A DNA stretch of 64,000 bases from Vibrio bathopelagicus (GTDB lineage: Bacteria > Pseudomonadota > Gammaproteobacteria > Enterobacterales > Vibrionaceae). Numbering within the stretch: the stretch's first letter is position 1; the number at the start of each line of letters is the position of its first letter. The stretch spans positions 1,116,001 through 1,180,000 of the forward strand of contig NZ_CP062501.1 of the NCBI RefSeq assembly GCF_014879975.1, given 5' to 3'. This document shows positions 8,940 to 19,170 of the stretch, piece after piece. Below the pieces are notes generated by a model that saw only the letters and a list, made by a program, of their open reading frames with translations, was not told the origin of the DNA and did no database searches. The translations under genes were made by a program, and so were the position numbers.

Positions 8940-10406
8940 TTAAACCTTCAATTCTGGCCACAGCAAATCAAGATTTAAGTGCTCTTCGATGGCATCAGCG
9001 ATTCGGTTAATACCCAACTCTTTAAGTTGTTCGTGGTCAATCGCGGTTACATCATTGGCTCCTGCCCATTCGCAAATAAGCGATAATGCATCACTGTTAT
9101 CGAATACGCCATGCAGGTAAGTACCAAAAATGGAGTTGTCTTGATTTACAGCGCCGTCTAGGCTGCCTGATTCTAACTGAACCGGTAAGGCTGTTTCATT
9201 GACATCAGTCCTACCTACGTGAATTTCATAACCTTTTACTTGTGCTGATTTTCCATCTAGCGTCATGGTGCCGCGCACGTTAGTTAAGGTTTTCTGCTGC
9301 GTTAAGGTCGTTTCAGTATCGAGATACCCTAACCCTTCACTGCTACCTGGTTCACCCTCAACACCATCCGGATCGTGGATGATCTTTCCTAGCATCTGGT
9401 AACCACCACAAATACCCATCACCTTGCCACCTAAACGTAGGTGGCGCTGAATATCTTTATCCCACCCTTGCTCTTTTAGGTAATCCAAATCGGCTCTTAC
9501 TGATTTTGTGCCCGGCAAGATAATCAAATCCGCGTTGTTTACACGCTCACCTTTGCCTACGTAACGTAAATCAATGGAAGGATTGAGTCGCAGCGCATCA
9601 AAGTCTGTGTGATTGCTAATTCGGGTTAGAACAGGCACCACGACTTTAAGTTTAGCTTCTCCGTCAGACTCTTGGGCTGAAGTGATGGCATCTTCCGCTT
9701 CAAGGTTGAAACCATGAAGATATGGTAGAACACCAATCACTGGCTTACCGGTTTTCTCTTCTAGCCAATCAAGGCCTGATTGGAGCAACGCGATATCGCC
9801 TCTAAAGCGGTTAATCACAAAACCTTTTACGCGATCTTGTTCAGACTCAGATAATAGTGCCAATGTGCCGTAGAGGTGCGCAAACACGCCGCCACGGTCG
9901 ATATCAGCCACGATAATCACAGGGATGTCTGCTTTCTCAGCAAATCCCATGTTAGCGATGTCATTTTCACGTAGGTTGATTTCAGCTGGGCTACCCGCAC
10001 CTTCAATCATGACACTTTCATATTCTGCAGAAAGTCGGTCGAATGAATCAATAACTGTATTCATCGCGATTTTCTTATAATCATGGTATCCCGTCGCTTC
10101 CATATTACTGATCGCTCGGCCTTGAAGTATCACTTGAGCGCCCGTGTCTGAGTTCGGTTTCAACAATACAGGGTTCATGTGAACAGACGGCTCAATATTA
10201 CAAGCTTGCGCCTGAACCGCTTGCGCGCGACCAATTTCGCCACCATCTTTTGTCACAGCACTGTTTAAAGCCATGTTTTGTGGCTTAAACGGTGCCACTT
10301 TGATGCCTTTTCTGGCCAATACACGGCATAAACCTGCCACCAAAACACTTTTCCCGGCATCTGACGTTGTCCCTTGAACCATAAGGGCGCTTAATGGTGC
10401 TCGCAT
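8940..10406 (-). CDS. cobQ: Cobyric acid synthase
   Basis: Amidates four carboxyl side chains of adenosyl-cobyrinic acid a,c-diamide, using glutamine and ATP, in cobalamin synthesis. The N-terminal dethiobiotin-synthetase-like ATPase domain opens with [11 protein letters not shown]. The C-terminal glutamine amidotransferase domain has its nucleophile Cys in [10 protein letters not shown] and the catalytic His in TYLHGVFD. At 488 residues it is full length. No other cobalamin genes adjoin it in this window. I see no cobalamin riboswitch in the 10407-10675 leader. It probably leads an operon with modABC. Confidence 0.95.
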   Translation of the reverse strand: MRAPLSALMVQGTTSDAGKSVLVAGLCRVLARKGIKVAPFKPQNMALNSAVTKDGGEIGRAQAVQAQACNIEPSVHMNPVLLKPNSDTGAQVILQGRAISNMEATGYHDYKKIAMNTVIDSFDRLSAEYESVMIEGAGSPAEINLRENDIANMGFAEKADIPVIIVADIDRGGVFAHLYGTLALLSESEQDRVKGFVINRFRGDIALLQSGLDWLEEKTGKPVIGVLPYLHGFNLEAEDAITSAQESDGEAKLKVVVPVLTRISNHTDFDALRLNPSIDLRYVGKGERVNNADLIILPGTKSVRADLDYLKEQGWDKDIQRHLRLGGKVMGICGGYQMLGKIIHDPDGVEGEPGSSEGLGYLDTETTLTQQKTLTNVRGTMTLDGKSAQVKGYEIHVGRTDVNETALPVQLESGSLDGAVNQDNSIFGTYLHGVFDNSDALSLICEWAGANDVTAIDHEQLKELGINRIADAIEEHLNLDLLWPELKV

Positions 10407-10617
10407 CTGTACTTCAATCCTTAATGTTTTAATTTTTAATATTCAATTTATAGCTGTGGGCAATATTTCTCTGCCTCCATCTTAACGTCATTGCCGAGTA
10501 GATGCTCAATAAAATGAATGGAAAATGAATACCTTACTCACTCTGGATTCAACCCTAGTGTTGTTTAATAGCTCCATCGAAACGAAGCTTACAAACAAAA
10601 TAAGCGTATCAACGAAA

Positions 10618-10629
10618 AGAAACGTTTCA
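10618..10629. promoter_or_regulatory. Cra/FruR-like palindrome upstream of the YgiW-type gene
   Basis: AGAAACGTTTCA contains a perfect 10-bp palindrome and matches 11 of 12 bases of the Cra (FruR) consensus TGAAACGTTTCA. It lies 47 bp before the start codon at 10676. Other LacI-family regulators recognise similar palindromes, so the identity of the regulator is a guess. Confidence 0.35.
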
Positions 10630-10675
10630 AATTAAGAACAACGTTTCTACTAAAAACAACATTAAGGAATTCATC

Positions 10676-11065
10676 ATGAAAAAAACTGTATTAGCTATCG
10701 CAACCACTATTATTCTTGCTCCTACTTTCGCAATGGCTGGTGACCACAACAACAATAGTGCCAACAGCAAGCACGAAAGCCCTATCGCTTACACAGGGCC
10801 AATTGAGACCGTTTCTGTTGCAACACTACTTGCAGACACAAGCATGTTTTCAGAGCAGGACGCGATTATAGATGGCAAGATTGTTCGCCAGCTTAAGAAT
10901 GACACATTTATCTTCTCTGACGGACAGAGTGAAATTCAAATTGAACTGGATGACGATATTCACCTAGCACAACCACTAACGGCAGAGACTAAAGTGCGTA
11001 TCTTCGGCGAGTACGAAGGTGGTAAAACACCAGAGATCGAAGTTGACCACATCCAAGTGTTGTAA
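10676..11065 (+). CDS. YgiW/YdeI-family periplasmic OB-fold stress protein
   Basis: A 129-residue secreted protein. The signal peptide ends at AMAG (about residue 22) and is followed by a short Asn/Ser/His-rich linker. The OB-fold domain typical of YgiW (BOF family) runs from about residue 38: YTGPIETVSVATLL, DGKIVRQLKNDTFIFSDG, and VRIFGEYEGG near the end. Family members are linked to stress tolerance and outer-membrane or ligand binding in the periplasm, but the exact ligand is unsettled. Transcribed alone, divergent from cobQ. Confidence 0.85.
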   Translation: MKKTVLAIATTIILAPTFAMAGDHNNNSANSKHESPIAYTGPIETVSVATLLADTSMFSEQDAIIDGKIVRQLKNDTFIFSDGQSEIQIELDDDIHLAQPLTAETKVRIFGEYEGGKTPEIEVDHIQVL

Positions 11066-11176
11066 ACTTCAAAACTCAAAGATCTCGCTTTAAATAACGA
11101 GCTTCAATAAATTGGCCTGCATATTGCATGCTTTTTTGTATATACTGCCGAAAAATACAATTTATATGGAGTCACC

Positions 11177-11701
11177 ATGCTAGGTCGCACAAACAAGACT
11201 GTCCTTCTGGGGTTAGCTGCACTGTGTTCATTCTCTGCGTCTGCAAACAACTTTAACTACAACACATTCGAGCTGCGCATGGGTACGAGCCCGAGTACTT
11301 TCGGTGGTGAAGTCACGACAATGTTCACCCAGAACTCACACCTCGTTGCACGTATCGATTCTGAATTTGAAAGTGATTGGGATGCGGCTGTAGGTATGGG
11401 ATTTAATGGTCCAATTAGTCAATTTGCTGACGTAACGGGTCAAATGCTACTGCACAACATTGAGCGTAATGACGACAACCACATCAAAACTGAAGTCAAT
11501 ATTGGCTTGAGAGCATGGTTAATGGCAAACGTTGAAGTTAACGCACGCCTAGGCCAACTGATCGACAACGACGACACGCATTCAATAGTTGGTGTTGGTG
11601 CACGTTTCCACTCTACGGATCAACTTTCTGTTGGCCTTGATATGCGAAACAACGGCACTTACGGCCACCAAATCTTAATGTCGGCTCGATTCGGTTTCTA
11701 A
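11177..11701 (+). CDS. Predicted small outer-membrane beta-barrel protein
   Basis: A 174-residue protein with a signal peptide (TVLLGLAALCSFSASA, cleaved near residue 23). The rest is made of alternating strands, with Gly and aromatic residues at the turns, and ends in Phe (SARFGF), the usual last residue of outer-membrane barrels. The size suggests about eight strands, similar to OmpA or OmpX-type barrels. I do not recognise a specific family. It may be expressed from its own promoter in the 111-bp gap upstream. Confidence 0.55.
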   Translation: MLGRTNKTVLLGLAALCSFSASANNFNYNTFELRMGTSPSTFGGEVTTMFTQNSHLVARIDSEFESDWDAAVGMGFNGPISQFADVTGQMLLHNIERNDDNHIKTEVNIGLRAWLMANVEVNARLGQLIDNDDTHSIVGVGARFHSTDQLSVGLDMRNNGTYGHQILMSARFGF

Positions 11702-12012
11702 TAAACCGTTCGATGCTTAAAGCACAGTAAATAATTGATAGATCGGTATTAATTTACTATGCGATACCTCTAGGCTAATCGGTTCTAACACTGGTTAGCC
11801 TTAGAAAAACCTTTCGTTATGCCCTGTTTTGCACCTCACTGTTTGATACAAAAACCAAAGGTCTTCGCGATCAACAACCTCTCTAACTCTCTGTTTTAGA
11901 GCTCTTTCCATATAATAAATTTCTTAATAGATCCCGATTGATAAAACCACTTTACGATAGTATGTCGTACTGATACCCTCTCTAAAAATTCAAATAGAGT
12001 GAAGTACCGTAA
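11702..12012. other. Intergenic region before the chemoreceptor gene
   Basis: This 311-bp stretch holds an imperfect inverted repeat (11772-11778 with 11795-11801) but without a T-run, so it is a poor terminator. It should contain the promoter of the gene at 12013. Nothing else is recognisable. Confidence 0.3.
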
Positions 12013-13899
12013 ATGGGTGTTAGCAACATTTCAATCAAGAACAAATTAACATTGATGTTTGTTGTCGTTATTTTCGCGATGACAATGATTCAGACATACA
12101 TAACAGGGAAGCAACTTCTTAACGAAACTTACCGCTCTATCCAGCAGTATTCGACAACTCTTACTAATGCCAATGTTTCCGGTATTGAGAAATGGGTTAC
12201 AGGACGCATCAACGTGGTAAACGCAGCCAAAGACGCGTTTAAATACACAGACGACCCAACAAGTTACTTCACGCAAAGCACCAACGCAGGTCAATTCCAA
12301 ATTGCTTATGCTGGTCTTTCTGATGGCCGCTTTCTACAAGGCGTTGACTTGCCGGTTCCTCAAGGCTACGACCCTCGCACACGTGATTGGTACAAAAAGC
12401 CGATGGCGACAGGGCAAACTGTGGTCACTGAACCTTACATTGATGTGGCAACCAATGACCTTGTGGTAACCATCGCGAGCCCTTTTAGCACCAACGGTTA
12501 CTCTGGTGTCATCGGCGCAGATCTTAACCTCACCACCTTAATCAAAGATGTGGTGAACATAGAGCAACCTGGGGTTTATGCATTTCTTGTCGACGGCAAA
12601 GGTAATATCGTTGCCCATAGAGACCGCAACCTAACGCTTAAGTCGGTTTCTAACATTTCAAGTAACCTTTCAGCTCAAAAGATCCAATCGCTTGCACGAG
12701 ACCCAGCATTTGAAGAGCTGACGATTGATGGCGCTGAATCTCTACTCTCGGCAAAGAAAGTCCCACACACCGATTGGTATTTCACGGTCGTTATCGATAA
12801 AACCAAATCTTTTGCCTCTTACCGCTCATTACTGCGCCAATCGGCGATCTTTGGCCTAATACAGCTTGCCGTTATCGCATTTGTTGCGATGTTCATCATC
12901 AAGAAAGCACTTGCGCCATTAACGACGTTAAGCTCAGCTATGGAAGCATTGTCTAAAGGCGATGGCGACTTAACACAGCGTATCACCGTGAATAGCAAAG
13001 ACGAGATCGGCACGCTTGCGCACCACGTCAACGCGTTTATCGCTAAGCTACAAGAGATCGTGCGTGATATTGCTGATTCTTCTCATCAGCTCAATCAGCA
13101 ATCTGAAGTCAGTACCAATGTTGCACGTCAGACGAGTGAAGGCCTGTCGGTTCAACTTCATGAGATTTCACAAATTGCCACAGCAGTACACGAGATGTCG
13201 GCAACGGCAGAAGAAGTGGCAAACAACGCACAAATGACAGCAGATTCAGCGATTGGATCGACCGAAAACTGCGAACAGGGCAAACAAGTGATTATTCGTA
13301 ACCAAGATTCGATCACTAACCTTGCTCAACAAGTAGAAAATGCTTCAGGAATCATTCAAGAAGTTGAGAAGAATGCGTTGGATATCAATGCGATACTGGC
13401 AACAATTTCAGATATCGCGGAACAAACCAACCTACTCGCTCTGAATGCGGCCATTGAAGCGGCACGTGCGGGTGAACAAGGTCGTGGTTTTGCCGTTGTC
13501 GCAGACGAAGTTCGAGTTCTTTCTCAACGTACTCACAGCTCTACTGATGAGATTCGTGAAATGATTGAGACTCTTCAGAAAAACAGCGTCAGTGCAGTGG
13601 AGTCAATGCAACGCAGTCAAGACTTGGCGCAGTCTAGTGTTGATGATGCAAACAACGCCACGACTGCACTAGAAGAGATTGCGACGTCGATTCAACAGAT
13701 CTCCGATATGGCGTCACAAATCTCAAATGCGGCTTCCGAGCAAAGAACCGTAACCGGTGAAGTGAGTAAGAATATTCAGTTGGTTAATGACGTGTCAGAT
13801 AACATGTCAACTGAGGCCGACAACTCTCGCCATTTATCTGAAGAGCTGCGCGGTATCGCTCAACAATTGAATACACAAGTTCAGTTGTTCAAATACTAA
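12013..13899 (+). CDS. Methyl-accepting chemotaxis protein with dCache-type sensor
   Basis: Transmembrane chemoreceptor signalling to CheA/CheW. TM1 lies at about residues 12-30, then a periplasmic double-Cache sensor of about 240 residues with the small-ligand motif [12 protein letters not shown] and downstream [20 protein letters not shown], then TM2 near 277-297. A HAMP domain follows, then the coiled-coil signalling domain with the highly conserved hairpin tip [20 protein letters not shown] and [12 protein letters not shown]. The RxWYxxP pattern is often found in amine and amino-acid sensing Cache domains, so an amino acid or related ligand is a fair guess. Single gene, ending at a strong terminator. 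Confidence 0.93.
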   Translation: MGVSNISIKNKLTLMFVVVIFAMTMIQTYITGKQLLNETYRSIQQYSTTLTNANVSGIEKWVTGRINVVNAAKDAFKYTDDPTSYFTQSTNAGQFQIAYAGLSDGRFLQGVDLPVPQGYDPRTRDWYKKPMATGQTVVTEPYIDVATNDLVVTIASPFSTNGYSGVIGADLNLTTLIKDVVNIEQPGVYAFLVDGKGNIVAHRDRNLTLKSVSNISSNLSAQKIQSLARDPAFEELTIDGAESLLSAKKVPHTDWYFTVVIDKTKSFASYRSLLRQSAIFGLIQLAVIAFVAMFIIKKALAPLTTLSSAMEALSKGDGDLTQRITVNSKDEIGTLAHHVNAFIAKLQEIVRDIADSSHQLNQQSEVSTNVARQTSEGLSVQLHEISQIATAVHEMSATAEEVANNAQMTADSAIGSTENCEQGKQVIIRNQDSITNLAQQVENASGIIQEVEKNALDINAILATISDIAEQTNLLALNAAIEAARAGEQGRGFAVVADEVRVLSQRTHSSTDEIREMIETLQKNSVSAVESMQRSQDLAQSSVDDANNATTALEEIATSIQQISDMASQISNAASEQRTVTGEVSKNIQLVNDVSDNMSTEADNSRHLSEELRGIAQQLNTQVQLFKY

Positions 13900-13951
13900 T
13901 TGTAGTGATTAGATTCTAGCTGTCGTTGCTTATAAAACGTAGCCCAAACAA

Positions 13952-13985
13952 AAAGCCCCCGACCACTGTTGTGTTCGGGGGCTTT
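13952..13985. terminator. Bidirectional terminator between chemoreceptor and YbiT genes
   Basis: A perfect 11-bp stem (13952-13962 with 13975-13985), very G+C-rich in its core (GCCCCCGA), is flanked by A-run and T-run, so it can work on both strands. It separates convergent genes. Confidence 0.9.
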
Positions 13986-14059
13986 CTTTATGTTCGTATC
14001 AAATTAGCTGTACGTGACTTAGTTTGTATACAGAGTTACCTAGCCGCTAATCAACACGA

Positions 14060-15667
14060 CTATAAGTTAACCATCAGCATCTTTTTCTGGTGGTCTAAGT
14101 ACTCTTCATAAGTACCTTGGAAGCTTACTAGCTGTTGGTCTTTCACATCAATGATGTGATTTGCTAGTGAAGAAACAAACTCACGGTCATGGCTTACGAA
14201 GATAAGCGTGCCAGTGTAAACCTTTAACGCATCATTAAGAGCTTGGATTGCTTCCATGTCCATGTGGTTCGTTGGTTCGTCCATAACAAGTACGTTGATG
14301 TCTTGCATCATTAGCTTGCCAAATAACAGACGGTTTTTCTCACCACCAGAACAGTTACGTGCTTTCTTGTTTGCATCATCAGCAGTAAACAATAGACGGC
14401 CCAAAATGCCACGTACCATAAGGTCATCGTGCTTCGCAGTACGCCATTGTGAGATCCAATCGAAGATGCTCAAATCATTGTCGAAGTCTGTTGTGCTGTC
14501 TTGTGGGCAGTAGCCTACAGACGCGTTTTCAGACCATTTAACGATGCCTTCGTTTTGCTCTAGCTCTTGAACTAGACAACGTAGCAGCGTGGTTTTACCC
14601 ACACCGTTCTCACCGATAACGGCAAGACGTGTACCCGCTTCAAGCAGCAAGTTGCCACCAGCAAACAGTGTTTCGCCATCGAAGCCGTGACCAAGCTCTT
14701 TAAGTTCAAGCGCTTGACGGTGTAGTTTCTTACCTTCACCAAAATCAATTGATGGGCTCATACGGCTCGATGACTTCACTTCATCAAGCGTGATTTTGTC
14801 CATTTTCTTCGCACGAGAACTTGCTTGTTTCGCTTTAGATGCGTTTGCACCAAAACGGTTTACGAAGTCTTGAAGTTCGCTGATCTCAGCCGCTTTCTTA
14901 GCATTGTTCGCTAAAAGTTGGTCACGAATCAACCCAGATGCTTCTAGGAAGTACTCGTAGTTACCTGGGTAAACACGAAGTTCGCCATAGTCGATATCCG
15001 CCATGTGCGTACATACAGAGTTCAGGAAGTGTCTATCGTGCGAAATGATGATCATTGTACATTTACGCTGGTTTAGCTCTTCAGCAAGCCAGTTAATCGT
15101 GTGAATGTCCAAGTTGTTGGTTGGTTCATCAAGAAGCAAGATATCTGGGTTTGCGAACAGTGCCTGTGCCAATAGCACACGCAGCTTCCAACCCGGAGCA
15201 ACTTGTTGCATCAGGCCGAAGTGAAACTCTTCTTCGATACCCGCTTGAATTAGGATGTCACCTGCACGGCTTTCTGCTGTGTAGCCATCCATTTCCGCGA
15301 ATTCGCTTTCAAGTTCAGCGACTTTCATGCCATCGTCTTCGCTCATTTCTGGCAAAGAGTAAATGCGGTCACGTTCTTGTTTTACTTCCCACAACTTTCT
15401 GTCGCCCATGATCACAACATCGATAACGCTGTACTGTTCGAATGCGAACTGATCTTGGCTCAAGACACCCAGTTTTTCACCTGGAGTGATAGAAACGTTA
15501 CCCGAGCTTGGCGTTAATGCACCACTTAGGATTTTCATGAACGTTGATTTTCCGCAACCATTGGCGCCGATCAAACCGTAGCGGTTGCCGTTACCAAATT
15601 TAGCAGAGATGTTTTCAAACAGCGGCTCTGCGCCAAATTGCATTGTGATGTTCGCGGTAGATATCAA
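14060..15667 (-). CDS. ybiT: ABC-F family ATPase YbiT
   Basis: Soluble ABC-F protein with two ATPase domains and no membrane segment; such proteins act on the ribosome. First domain: GANGCGKS Walker A and [11 protein letters not shown]alker B. Second domain: GENGVGKTT, signature CSGGEKNR and [12 protein letters not shown]. The inter-domain linker is rich in Lys/Ala ([19 protein letters not shown]), as usual. The opening [11 protein letters not shown] and 535-residue length match YbiT rather than EttA, Uup or YheS. The start is a TTG with AGGAA 8 bases upstream; no ATG fits the conserved N-terminus. Convergent with the chemoreceptor. Confidence 0.88.
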   Translation of the reverse strand: MISTANITMQFGAEPLFENISAKFGNGNRYGLIGANGCGKSTFMKILSGALTPSSGNVSITPGEKLGVLSQDQFAFEQYSVIDVVIMGDRKLWEVKQERDRIYSLPEMSEDDGMKVAELESEFAEMDGYTAESRAGDILIQAGIEEEFHFGLMQQVAPGWKLRVLLAQALFANPDILLLDEPTNNLDIHTINWLAEELNQRKCTMIIISHDRHFLNSVCTHMADIDYGELRVYPGNYEYFLEASGLIRDQLLANNAKKAAEISELQDFVNRFGANASKAKQASSRAKKMDKITLDEVKSSSRMSPSIDFGEGKKLHRQALELKELGHGFDGETLFAGGNLLLEAGTRLAVIGENGVGKTTLLRCLVQELEQNEGIVKWSENASVGYCPQDSTTDFDNDLSIFDWISQWRTAKHDDLMVRGILGRLLFTADDANKKARNCSGGEKNRLLFGKLMMQDINVLVMDEPTNHMDMEAIQALNDALKVYTGTLIFVSHDREFVSSLANHIIDVKDQQLVSFQGTYEEYLDHQKKMLMVNL

Positions 15668-16058
15668 AGAACTAATTCCTAAGCGTGTACTGACAGATAA
15701 TTATTAGACTATTTCTATAACCTAAATAAGAAGTACGAAAGTATGGATTAAACAAAAATCGAAGCGCGGATTATATAGAGATCTCGATCACGTTGTCGAG
15801 GCTAAACAGTAAACGAATGGTAAACATAGACCATTTAGATGCTTTTCATACGTTATTAACGTGTAAATAGAAAAATCCCCGCCAGTTGAACTGACAGGGA
15901 TTCTGTTTATCGACACTAACAAGTGTTCTAAGCTTATTGCAATTAAAGCTATTTGCTCTTGAATCTAATCGATCTTAAAGCTCGTCTTGTTCTTGAAACT
16001 AATCGCTTTTAAAACTATCTCTCTTCAAGAATAAAAGCCTTGATGACAAGATGAACCG
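15668..16058. other. Intergenic region with a terminator and an imperfect direct repeat
   Basis: This 391-bp stretch holds the ybiT promoter, the terminator at 15873-15902, and a loosely repeated unit CTTGAA-CTAATCG-CTT-TAAA-CT at about 15962-15982 and 15992-16016. No gene is visible. Confidence 0.4.
15873..15902 (-). terminator. Terminator of the retropepsin-like lipoprotein gene
   Basis: An imperfect stem (AATCCCC-GCCAG with CTGAC-AGGGATT) is followed on the minus strand by TTTTTCTATTT. It lies about 155 bp beyond the stop at 16059, so part of the transcript would be untranslated. Confidence 0.6.
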
Positions 16059-16760
16059 TTATTTAGTAATTTTCTTTTGAACGTACTTTTGGCTTACATC
16101 TACTACCGCAACATCTCTAAAGAAGCTTCTACCCAAAAGAAGTGGGAAAGAAAGATGCGTTCGGTCTGCTAACGTAAACTCAGTCTTGTCTTTTAGATCA
16201 CCGATTTGAATTGAAGCGACAACAACAGCACGTCGCTGTGTGCCTTCAGCACTTGATTGCTTGATCTTCACCCAACGTTCTACAGGTAAGCTCACCTCTT
16301 CCGTTGTGATGCCATCATGTTCAATTTTAAATTTGACCCAATCTTTGCCGTCACGTTCGAAATCGACAATATCGACTGCACTGATTGATGACGTCGTCGC
16401 ACCTGTATCGACACGAGCTTTAAATGCTTCTTTAAGACCAGGAACAAACACCCACTCTTCTTCACCAAGGATCAATTTGCCATCACTTGTTTTTCTAGCC
16501 TTCTCTACTGGCTTTTCAACAGGGGCAGGTTTTACCTCAGGTTCAGCAGGCTCTACTGGTTTTACTTCTTCAGGCTTTTCTGTAGGTTCCGTTACTTTCT
16601 CGCCTTCCGTTGCTTCAGTCTCACCCTTTGAAGAATCATCAACAACAGGTTGTTCGATTTGAGGCTTTTGCTCTGGCTCGACAGGAACTTGAGTCGTCGT
16701 CGAACAAGCAAACAGGCCACCACTTAACATCAGGGTTATAATCGCTTTCCAATTGTACAT
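16059..16760 (-). CDS. Retropepsin-like aspartic peptidase lipoprotein (PF05618-type)
   Basis: A 233-residue lipoprotein: lipobox LFAC with the lipidated Cys at about residue 19. A linker of roughly 70 residues rich in Pro, Glu, Lys and Val follows, then a domain of the so-called ATP-dependent zinc protease family (about residues 92-233). That family is in fact retropepsin-like, with the catalytic motif DTGA here at 118-121 (ARVDTGATTSSISA) and the closing LLGRSFFRDVAVVDVS block. The protein should sit on the inner face of the outer membrane or in the periplasm, with the linker reaching out from the anchor. It lies 11 bp downstream of the aminotransferase and may be co-transcribed. Its substrate is unknown. 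Confidence 0.8.
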   Translation of the reverse strand: MYNWKAIITLMLSGGLFACSTTTQVPVEPEQKPQIEQPVVDDSSKGETEATEGEKVTEPTEKPEEVKPVEPAEPEVKPAPVEKPVEKARKTSDGKLILGEEEWVFVPGLKEAFKARVDTGATTSSISAVDIVDFERDGKDWVKFKIEHDGITTEEVSLPVERWVKIKQSSAEGTQRRAVVVASIQIGDLKDKTEFTLADRTHLSFPLLLGRSFFRDVAVVDVSQKYVQKKITK

Positions 16761-16771
16761 TCAGTCACCTT

Positions 16772-17956
16772 TTATTTTGATACGTTGGCTATCGCCTTTG
16801 CTACGTAAGGAATATGAGATTCGGAAAGGCCTGCAATATTGATGCGTCCATCACCAACACCATAGACTCCATATTCTTCACGTAATTGATTCATTTGAGT
16901 TTCTTTAAAGCCTAGTACACTAAACATACCTTTATGGCTTTCAATGAAGTCAAATTGTGACGTGTTATAAGTATTTCGCAATTCATCACATAAACTTTGG
17001 CGCAGATTTAACAAACGTTGCTGCATTTCACTCAACTCTTGCTTCCAAATCTTCGTTAGCTCTTGATTCTGAAGAATTGTTTTAACCAGAGCAGCACCGT
17101 GATCAGGCGGCATCGTGTAAGTTGAACGAGCCAGCGTAAGAAGCTTACCTCTTGCGTTGCCAACGTGTTCGCTATTCTTGCCAATAACGATCGCAGCACC
17201 CGTTCTTTCACGATACAAACCGAAGTTCTTCGAGCAAGATGTTGTGATCAGCATTTCTTCTACGTTGTTAGCCATGTGTTGAAGACCTTTCGCATCTTCT
17301 TCTAGGCCATCGCCAAAGCCTTGGTAGGCAATATCAACGAACGGTAAGAAACCATTTTTTTGCGATAACTTAGTAATTTCCTGCCACGCTTCAAAATTGA
17401 TATCAGCACCCGTTGGGTTATGGCAGCAACCGTGAAGTAGTACCACGTCTGATGGACCCGCTGTTGATAGGTCTTCCATCATTCTTGCAACATCAACTTG
17501 CTTAGTTTCAGGACTGAAGTAATTGTAGTATCGAACCTTTAAGCCTGCCGCTTCCATCACCGGTTTATGGTTTACGTAGCTTGGGTTTGAAATCCAAACC
17601 GTGGTGTCTGGTTGAGAAACTTTCATTAAGTCACCCAACATACGAAGTGCACCACTTGCACCTGGTGTTTGAATCGCGGCTACACGACCTATTGCTGAAG
17701 TCCCTTTAAGCAGCAGATCAACCATGCTCTGGTTAAACTCTTCACAGCCTGCTAGGCCAACGTAAGCTTTGGTTTTCTGAGTCTCGACAACAATATCTTG
17801 AGCCATAGAAACGGCTTTCATGATAGGTGTTTCGCCTTGGTCGTTTTTGTAAACGCCAATGCCTAAATCGACTTTGTCAGTACGAGGGTCGCCACGGTAA
17901 GCGACAGAAAGAGATAAAATTGGATCTAAAGTTGGTTTTGGTAGATGTGAAAACAT
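16772..17956 (-). CDS. Aromatic amino acid aminotransferase (TyrB/AspC family)
   Basis: PLP-dependent class I aminotransferase moving the amino group between aromatic or dicarboxylic amino acids and 2-oxoglutarate. The PLP Lys is in TTSCSKNFGLYRER, with the substrate carboxylate Arg nearby. HGCCHNPTGAD and DIAYQGFGDG are hallmark motifs of the AspC/TyrB subgroup. The ATG at 17956 is preferred over a GTG at 17965, with AAGGG upstream. At 394 residues it has normal length. The 17957-18198 gap before it holds the promoter. Whether Asp or aromatic substrates are preferred cannot be told by eye. Confidence 0.9.
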   Translation of the reverse strand: MFSHLPKPTLDPILSLSVAYRGDPRTDKVDLGIGVYKNDQGETPIMKAVSMAQDIVVETQKTKAYVGLAGCEEFNQSMVDLLLKGTSAIGRVAAIQTPGASGALRMLGDLMKVSQPDTTVWISNPSYVNHKPVMEAAGLKVRYYNYFSPETKQVDVARMMEDLSTAGPSDVVLLHGCCHNPTGADINFEAWQEITKLSQKNGFLPFVDIAYQGFGDGLEEDAKGLQHMANNVEEMLITTSCSKNFGLYRERTGAAIVIGKNSEHVGNARGKLLTLARSTYTMPPDHGAALVKTILQNQELTKIWKQELSEMQQRLLNLRQSLCDELRNTYNTSQFDFIESHKGMFSVLGFKETQMNQLREEYGVYGVGDGRINIAGLSESHIPYVAKAIANVSK

Positions 17957-18198
17957 GAAAGTCACAACCCTTTGAAATTCAAGTAATGGATTTCACGTTA
18001 ACATTTTCGTACTAAAATCAGAAACATTTTTTAATAGAAGCTCTTAGTTACCATAAGTAATCAGAGATTGGTCGTTTCAAACGGATAAATAGTGCAAATT
18101 TCAAACACCTAATGACCTATTTCACAATTTAAAGCGCTTTATTTCTATGTGTCTTATGTTTCCATATTCTTATGCTTCCATGTGCCAGATTAAGATTG

Positions 18199-19038
18199 TT
18201 ATTGGGCACTTTGTTTGAATTGTCTTGGTGTCATTCCTGACCACGCCTTAAACCGAGTACTGAAGTTGGCAGCATTGGGGTAGCCAACTATCTCACCGAT
18301 ATGTTGAATCGACCAATCACTCGACCTAAGCAATCGCGCCGCGTACTCCATTCTCATGCGCATAATGTGAGTCATAGGGCTATGAGAATAATAACGTTGG
18401 CACAAGCGATGGAAGTGTGGCTCTGAACAAGGGAATAAGTTCGCGAGTTCATGAACGTTCCACTCTTTGTGAAGCTGCTTTTGTACGTTGTCGAACACGC
18501 GTTTTAAGCGAATCAAATTTCGTGACTGCTGCTGCGGGACCGGCGCATTAATCATGAATTCGATTTGGGCCACGCTGTGAATCGCAATTGCTCCACCCAA
18601 ATCGATGGGTAAGGCAATGCTTCTCAATAGAGTGTGAATGCACGACGAGACGACTTCTGCTGCCGGAGACAGCGTGTAACTCACTTCATCACTGACGACA
18701 TTTTCCCATTGTTTATCGGGCGAGAGAAAGATCCACGCGATCTGCCATGTTTCTTCTTCAATACCAAAGCCATTCTCAATACCTGCTGGAACGGTAATGC
18801 ACGAGCCCGGTTCTAGAATATAGCGACATCCTTCGCTTTCGAGCCAACCCTTGCCTCTCACGGTATACAACAGCATGTGTTTCTGTTGGTTCTTGCGATA
18901 GACAGAAAAAAAGTCTCGACACGATGCCGTCCCACACTGAACGATACCGAGCTCTTCAAATGCCAAGACATGGGTTTGATCGACAAACTCTTGATGCGTC
19001 TTGTCTGAAATCTCATACCGTTCTTGTTTCTCAACCAT
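18199..19038 (-). CDS. AraC-family transcriptional regulator (divergent to MATE gene, copy 1)
   Basis: 279 residues. The N-terminal cupin-like sensing domain (ILEPGSCITVPAGIENGF) is followed by a C-terminal pair of helix-turn-helix motifs (VHELANLFPCSEPHFHRLC; IQHIGEIVGYPNAANFSTRFKAW), ending with the typical MTPRQFKQS. It is divergently transcribed from a MATE efflux gene 132 bp away and most likely controls it. It is a paralogue of the regulator at 36736, which also sits beside a MATE gene. Confidence 0.88.
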   Translation of the reverse strand: MVEKQERYEISDKTHQEFVDQTHVLAFEELGIVQCGTASCRDFFSVYRKNQQKHMLLYTVRGKGWLESEGCRYILEPGSCITVPAGIENGFGIEEETWQIAWIFLSPDKQWENVVSDEVSYTLSPAAEVVSSCIHTLLRSIALPIDLGGAIAIHSVAQIEFMINAPVPQQQSRNLIRLKRVFDNVQKQLHKEWNVHELANLFPCSEPHFHRLCQRYYSHSPMTHIMRMRMEYAARLLRSSDWSIQHIGEIVGYPNAANFSTRFKAWSGMTPRQFKQSAQ

Positions 19039-19170
19039 TCCACTGTTAGCTCATTCAGGTTGCCAGACCATTAAAGTAGATAGTTTGGCAAAAGTTTGTG
19101 ATGAACAGGAACAATACAGACAAAACAAATGCCGATAAACTTCTCGCATATTCACTAGAGGGGAAATGCG

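Noticed and set aside
10407..10675. Cobalamin riboswitch before cobQ
   Set aside because: The leader lacks the conserved B12-box pattern and shows no extended folding core by eye.
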